Shown piece after piece: positions 59,717 to 64,000 of a stretch of 64,000 nt of DNA. The notes beneath the pieces were generated by a model. The model worked only from the letters and a program-made list of their open reading frames with translations. It made no database searches and was not told where the DNA came from. The stretch comes from Rhynchopus sp. YZ270_cl-10 (Eukaryota > Euglenozoa > Diplonemea > Diplonemida > Diplonemidae): positions 682,001 to 746,000 of the forward strand of contig OZ037928.1 in assembly GCA_964035575.1 (NCBI GenBank). The letters are read 5' to 3'. A program made the translations under genes and the position numbers. The stretch's first letter is position 1. Each line of letters opens with the position of its first letter.

Positions 59717-62700
59717 TTATCGTGAAGCATTAGGATAGAATTGCGCAGGCACGAGGAGGGAACCATCATCAGAGTCTGAGTCATCCCCGGTACGTGCGAG
59801 GAGGGCTGCTGTAGCAGCCTCGAGGGACCCTGTTACGCCTGCTTTGATGGAGTTCGCAACACCCTGCTGCTGTTGCTGCTGCTTGCGGGCCTGGATCTCG
59901 AGCTGCCTCAACCGGACGCGCTCCTCGAGTTCTGCGTTCTGTCCTGCCATCTTGCGGAACTCTTCGTTCTCGATGATCATCATCTCCATCTCCTCCATCG
60001 AATGTGGGAACTGCAGGAACACTGCGCTGATGTTGTTCACGTTGCGCTCGAACATGGCAAGGCGTAACTTGAGCTTCTGGATTTCGTCGTCACGGACAGC
60101 GATCAAATCATCCTTCTGCTTCAGTTGTGCCTCAAGAGCCGTGAGACCCGCAATGCGCTGTGTAGGGTGATTGATTAAATGTTTGTAAAACCAAAAATAA
60201 AAACTGTTATCTGAGTTTGAGAGTGATAATGAAAGAAACGAAATCAGAAAAAGAATTTTTTCGTCGCACCGGATTTTTTGTGGAGTGTGTAGGGACAAAA
60301 AATCAAAAACTTTTTCTGTGGATAAGTTGTGTCGTGTTTGCATCGCTCACACCAAAAAATTCGGGCACAACTCAGATATGTTTTCATTTTCCTCCCCTAC
60401 AACCTTTGCAAGGCAGTTGTCTCAAAAAAAAAAATGGTTGGCTCTTGTATTGCTTTGGCTTTTGCTTTTTTTTCCGAAAAAAGCATTTTAGTTAGATGTT
60501 AACTGCAAAAGACCATCTGAAAATATTCTGCAGTCCCAACCCGACCTCCTTCCTTACTTGAAAATGGGGCGGGGGAAAAAGATCGGGTTTTTTGTTTGTG
60601 CGCTCAAAGCCGGGAAAACAAAAAGGTGAAAAATGTGTTAAACTGAAGTACGGTTGTTGTGGTTAATTGAGTACTCAAAGAAAACAAGCAAGCTTCTGTT
60701 TTTTTCAATCCGTTTTGTTTTGCCCTGCAGCGCTGCCTCCAATCTTTTTAGAATTGACAACAAGTTGTTTTATCAAAAAATGCATAAACTTGTGATTCAT
60801 TGATCGCTTCCAGCAACACACACACATGAACGTGAACACAAAATCCCTGAAGTACAGAAAATGTGTGTGTGGAGCACAAAGGTAAAACAGACAGCAATGG
60901 GGCATCAATCATCCGAGTTTGGAGTGCGGAACATTCCTCTTAACATTACATGTTTGGGTAAAAAAAAAATTTTAAAAAAAATTTCACTAGATTTGGATTA
61001 TTCGATCGCATTATTTTTGCAGATGGGGAAGGTGGACCACCTGAAGGAGCTGGCGAGGACGGATACTCTACGGAGAGCCTAAGAAGGCATCTATCATTCC
61101 GATACCTCCGAAACAGTTAGCGAAATCCGTGGGGGGCATAGAGAGACCCATAGAGAAAAGAGTCAGCGGCAAATTGGAGGAACCCGAATGTAAGGTTAAG
61201 AAGTGAAGTTAAAAGAGTGCAAAAAAAAACGTCTCATCGTTATACATAGGCGGACGGAGAGCGAGGGATAGAGAAGTGCAGTTTGCATCTTTGACGTCCC
61301 GAAGAGTGACCCGCAACTAGTTGGTGGAACGTCTTAACACGCATCTCAAGTCAAGCTCAATACAAAAGGAAAATCATGTGGTAAGAAGAACAAGATTATT
61401 TCATATACTTTCTTTTCTTAAATGAAACGAAAAGAAAGCAAAGAGGGTGCGACAAATGTACCCTTGCAAGAAGAACAAGAGAAAAAAAAAACCCCCCCCT
61501 CTCCAGTTGTTGTGGAGCAGGGTGGTGGTGGTGGTGAAGTGGGTTTCGGCATACATGTTCGAGGTTCGCCATCTCGGCGGCCAGCTCTGTTGTGCTCTGA
61601 GCGCGCTTCAGCTCCTCGATTGCCATTTCCATTCTGCCCTGCACTTCTCCCAGGATCGAGGTGAACTGTGTTCAGGGTGATAAAGGGTTTATGTTTTATT
61701 TTGATAAATTGTTTGGAGTATGTGTAGGTTGCCTCGGGTTTGTGTTACCACAGTTTTGTGCAATCTCCACTGATTTTAATATGGTTCTATGGTGAGAAAC
61801 GGGGGGGACGGGGGTTTCACAACTTTTTACACCCACATAGCTGTGAATAGGATTTGAAATTTTACCCCCGCCCCCCCGAAAACCACCAAGAATCTACCAA
61901 CGTATGCAGTAGTGTACACCGAAAGCCCTTTATGTGCGGAACCACAAAGAGCCATCCTTATCCCCACACGACGACATACCTGTCGTCTCTCCTCAAGAAG
62001 TATGTCGAGTTGCTGCAGCTTTGATTTGAGAGACATATTCTCGCGCGACAGCAGATCCAAGTCATGGTTTGTGTGCGCAACCTGTGTTGTGTTGTTGTGG
62101 TTTTGATGTCTAGTGAGGGTAATTATTGCGCAAAATATAGCCCTTATGTGTGATGTGATTGATCAATACAGTGGGTAACGCTATAAAGGGTAACGCCTGA
62201 ACGGAGTAACCACTAATGTTAGGAAATTGAGGGTACAATGGCTAATGTTGTGTTGTGTGTTGATGCCTGAGCCTGAGGGGGGACTTTGTCTAATTTTCCT
62301 CCTTTCAAGCTTGGGTAGGTGTACTTTTTATACAATACAGTAGGACAAGTAATATTGACGACCAAAAAAGTCGCCAAATTGCAAGAAAACCCCCAAAATC
62401 CGCCAATATTATTTGGTCGCCAAGTTTCTTGTCCAACTGTAAACACTCCTCCCTTCCCTCTGGCCTCTTCCTACCCCACCCCCCTTGTTGTCAACAATAC
62501 CTGAGAAACCTGGTGCTGAAGCTGTTCAGAGATGTCAACAAAGTTTGCCTGGAGCTGCTGGATTTTGCCTTCTCTTGAGTCCAACGATTCGCAGAGGGTT
62601 TGCGTTTCACGACGATGCTCGCGGGTGGACACCTGTTCAGCCTTGGTCCTGCTGATGCTGTCCCGCTCAAGGGACAGCACCTTGGTTTTGTACCGCTCCA

Positions 62701-63958
62701 AGATGCTGTTCATGCGGGAGATGTCTTGCATCAACTTTAGTTTATCAGATGAGAGCTCCTGAACGGTTTGGTCTTTGACTCCGACGTCAGACTGCAGTTG
62801 GTTGATGTTGTGCATCAGTGTTTCGATGTTCTGTTGCATCTCCGTATGCGAGTTTGTGTTGTCGATTCTTTGGTTCTGCATTTGGTCCTTCATCTTGTGA
62901 ATGCGGTTTTTGAGAAGGGCGTTCTGCTTAATGATGATCTGACACTCATTCGTCTGGTCTTCGTAGCGCATCAGCTGCCGTTGTGCCTCGACCAGCTCGT
63001 GTTTGAGCTTTTCGTTGTCCTCGCGCATCTGGTCCACCACAATGCTGTACTGTTTCTCGCGGGTCGCGTTTTGGTCGGTAGTTTCCATATCAAAAAGGCC
63101 CCTACCCGGACGGTCATCACCACCAAGCTTCCCGGCAGGGGTCGCATCCTCACCCTGCTGGTTTTGCATATTCGACCAAACGTACTCCCCAAGCGAGTTT
63201 TTCAGCTCAATGTACTTCTCCTCTGAGTGGCTGAGCTGTTTCTTCAGCGTCTCAATCTCCTCCTGTAGAGACATTTCGCGCTCCTTGAGTGCGTTCTTTT
63301 CCTTGAGGACCTGGCAGATGTGGTGGGCACGTTTGATGTCAATGTCCTTCTGTGGGCCGATTTCGTGGAGCATCGTCGACAGGCGTTCGATTTCCTGAAG
63401 GGATTTGAAAGTTTGTTTGTTTTTTTTTTTTTTTTTGTTTCTATTTTTGCTACTCTGTTTGTTCTGTATTGCATTTCATTGTAGTACCTTTGTAAGATTT
63501 CCTGGGGGAGGGAAAGATGGGAGGTGGGAGGATGAGAACGACACAAATAGTAACTCTGATAGGTAAGTAAAAGGAAAAAAGGTTTTTTCGTTGATTGCGC
63601 GACACAAAGAAAAAAGTTGACTTGAAATACAAAAGCCCTCTCGTGAACAGTGTACCTTTGCGCCGTGGGGGGGGGGGGGGGGGAACACCCCCAATCATGA
63701 AAATTGTGAATTAAGTTGTGTCGTGTTGACAGTCGCTCTCACCAACAAAATTCGGGTACTCAGATACGTTTTTTTCATTTCCTCCCCTCCAACCTTTGCA
63801 AGGCAGTTGTCTCAAAAAAAAAAAAAGCGAAAAAAAACGGGAAAAAAAGCCGCAAATACGCATACCTGTTTGCTGTTGATGTTCTCTTCGTGCACGGCCT
63901 TGAGTTTGTCCTTCCAGTACTTGGTCACCTTTTCAATGTCGCCTCCGATAGGTGCCGA
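59717..63958 (-). CDS. Coiled-coil protein, 3' part of a multi-exon gene
   Basis: At least five exons are read on the minus strand: 63958-63866, 63394-62501, 62081-61980, 61665-61555 and 60157-59717 (TAA at 59717). All junctions are phase 0 with GTATG or GTATT donors and CAG acceptors, giving 546 residues. Further 5' exons lie beyond the window. Heptad-rich stretches (HEENINSKQEIERLSTML, EKNALKEREMSLQEEIETLK, LKNRIHKMKDQMQNQ) indicate a long coiled coil, broken by a Gly/Pro loop near GGDDRPGRG. The last exon ends with a poly-Gln run and an acidic DDSDSDDG patch. It has the look of a cytoskeletal, basal-body or Golgi-tether type protein, but no specific family can be assigned. The 1.4-kb last intron could hide a small exon. 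Confidence 0.75.
60158..61554 (-). other. Large intron of the coiled-coil gene
   Basis: This is bounded by GTATGC at 61554 and a CCTACACAG acceptor at 60158. It contains A/T-rich sequence and a short plus-strand exon-like stretch (61024-61083, ATGGGGAAGGTGG after TTTTTGCAG, ending TAA) that I do not accept as a gene. Dispersed modules sit in the neighbouring introns: E at 61698-61775, F at 62095-62215, D then A at 63563-63700. Confidence 0.5.
61698..61775 (+). repeat. Module E inside an intron
   Basis: It runs from GATAAATTGTTTGGAGTATG through GGTTGCCTCGGG to TGCAATCTCCACTG, antisense to the host gene, filling about a quarter of the 314-bp intron 61666-61979. Confidence 0.7.
62095..62215 (+). 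repeat. Module F inside an intron
   Basis: GGGTAATTATTGCGCAAAAT, ATAGCCCTTATGTGTG, GGGTAACGCCTGAACGGAGT. It lies within the intron 62082-62500 of the coiled-coil gene, antisense to it. Confidence 0.7.
63563..63700 (+). repeat. Modules D (partial) and A inside an intron
   Basis: TAGGTAAGTAAAAGG to CGTTGATTGC (D) and then TTGACTTGAAATACAAAAGC, CTCTCGTGAACAGTGTACC and a G-run (A), within intron 63395-63865. Confidence 0.7.
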
Positions 63959-64000
63959 CTGTGGAGGGGAGGGGGAGGGTGGGTAAGGAAGTGGGGGAGA

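Noticed and set aside
61021-61083. Plus-strand mini-exon after a TTTTTGCAG acceptor-like site
   Set aside because: Only 19 codons, no upstream exon found, and it lies inside the intron of a gene on the other strand.

Overview
This window looks like nuclear DNA of a flagellated or ciliated protist. It has eukaryote-only families (a myotubularin lipid phosphatase, ribosomal protein L35/uL29, a PDE6D-type prenyl-binding protein, a membrane class III nucleotidyl cyclase). It also has spliceosomal introns with GTATG-type or GTGAGT donors, and a divergent piece of nuclear 18S-type rRNA. Host-like genes end with TAA, TAG and TGA, so the code is standard. I cannot name the species; a free-living flagellate (for example a metamonad) is only a guess.

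The layout is islands of genes in a sea of repeats. Positions 1-15000 hold a myotubularin whose 3' end has been tandemly duplicated, a RING-H2 protein with a prenylation-type C-terminus, and two paralogous ubiquitin-like plus leucine-rich-repeat proteins. Positions 15000-26000 hold a transposon-like element with inverted ends carrying a gene fragment, an SSU rRNA fragment, a PDE6D homologue and two almost identical RPL35 genes. Positions 26000-39000 are nearly gene-free: degenerate A/T-rich satellite, palindromic minisatellites, a 395-bp tandem repeat, and two 1.3-1.5 kb copies of one element facing each other across 6.6 kb. Positions 39297-45841 are an apparently intact LINE. Positions 46010-48351 hold an intron-containing P-loop NTPase gene and two small reading frames. 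Positions 48400-50142 are satellite again, in part a near-identical copy of 26355-26969. Positions 50145-53765 are a large hAT-like transposase with an N-terminal cysteine-peptidase-like region. Positions 54745-56943 are the cyclase, and 59717-63958 is the 3' part of a coiled-coil gene with at least five exons, running off the right edge.

The genes do not form one pathway. PDE6D-type proteins carry prenylated cargo, the RING protein ends in a prenylation motif, and the cyclase and myotubularin act at membranes; no functional link between them is shown. The strongest unusual signals are: (1) a LINE whose two ORFs share one frame, separated by a single TGA followed by CGG and a hairpin, a typical readthrough layout; (2) a class of foldback elements with palindromic minisatellite bodies, two of them with target-site duplications; (3) the peptidase-transposase fusion; (4) a mosaic of short dispersed repeat modules that also sit inside introns.
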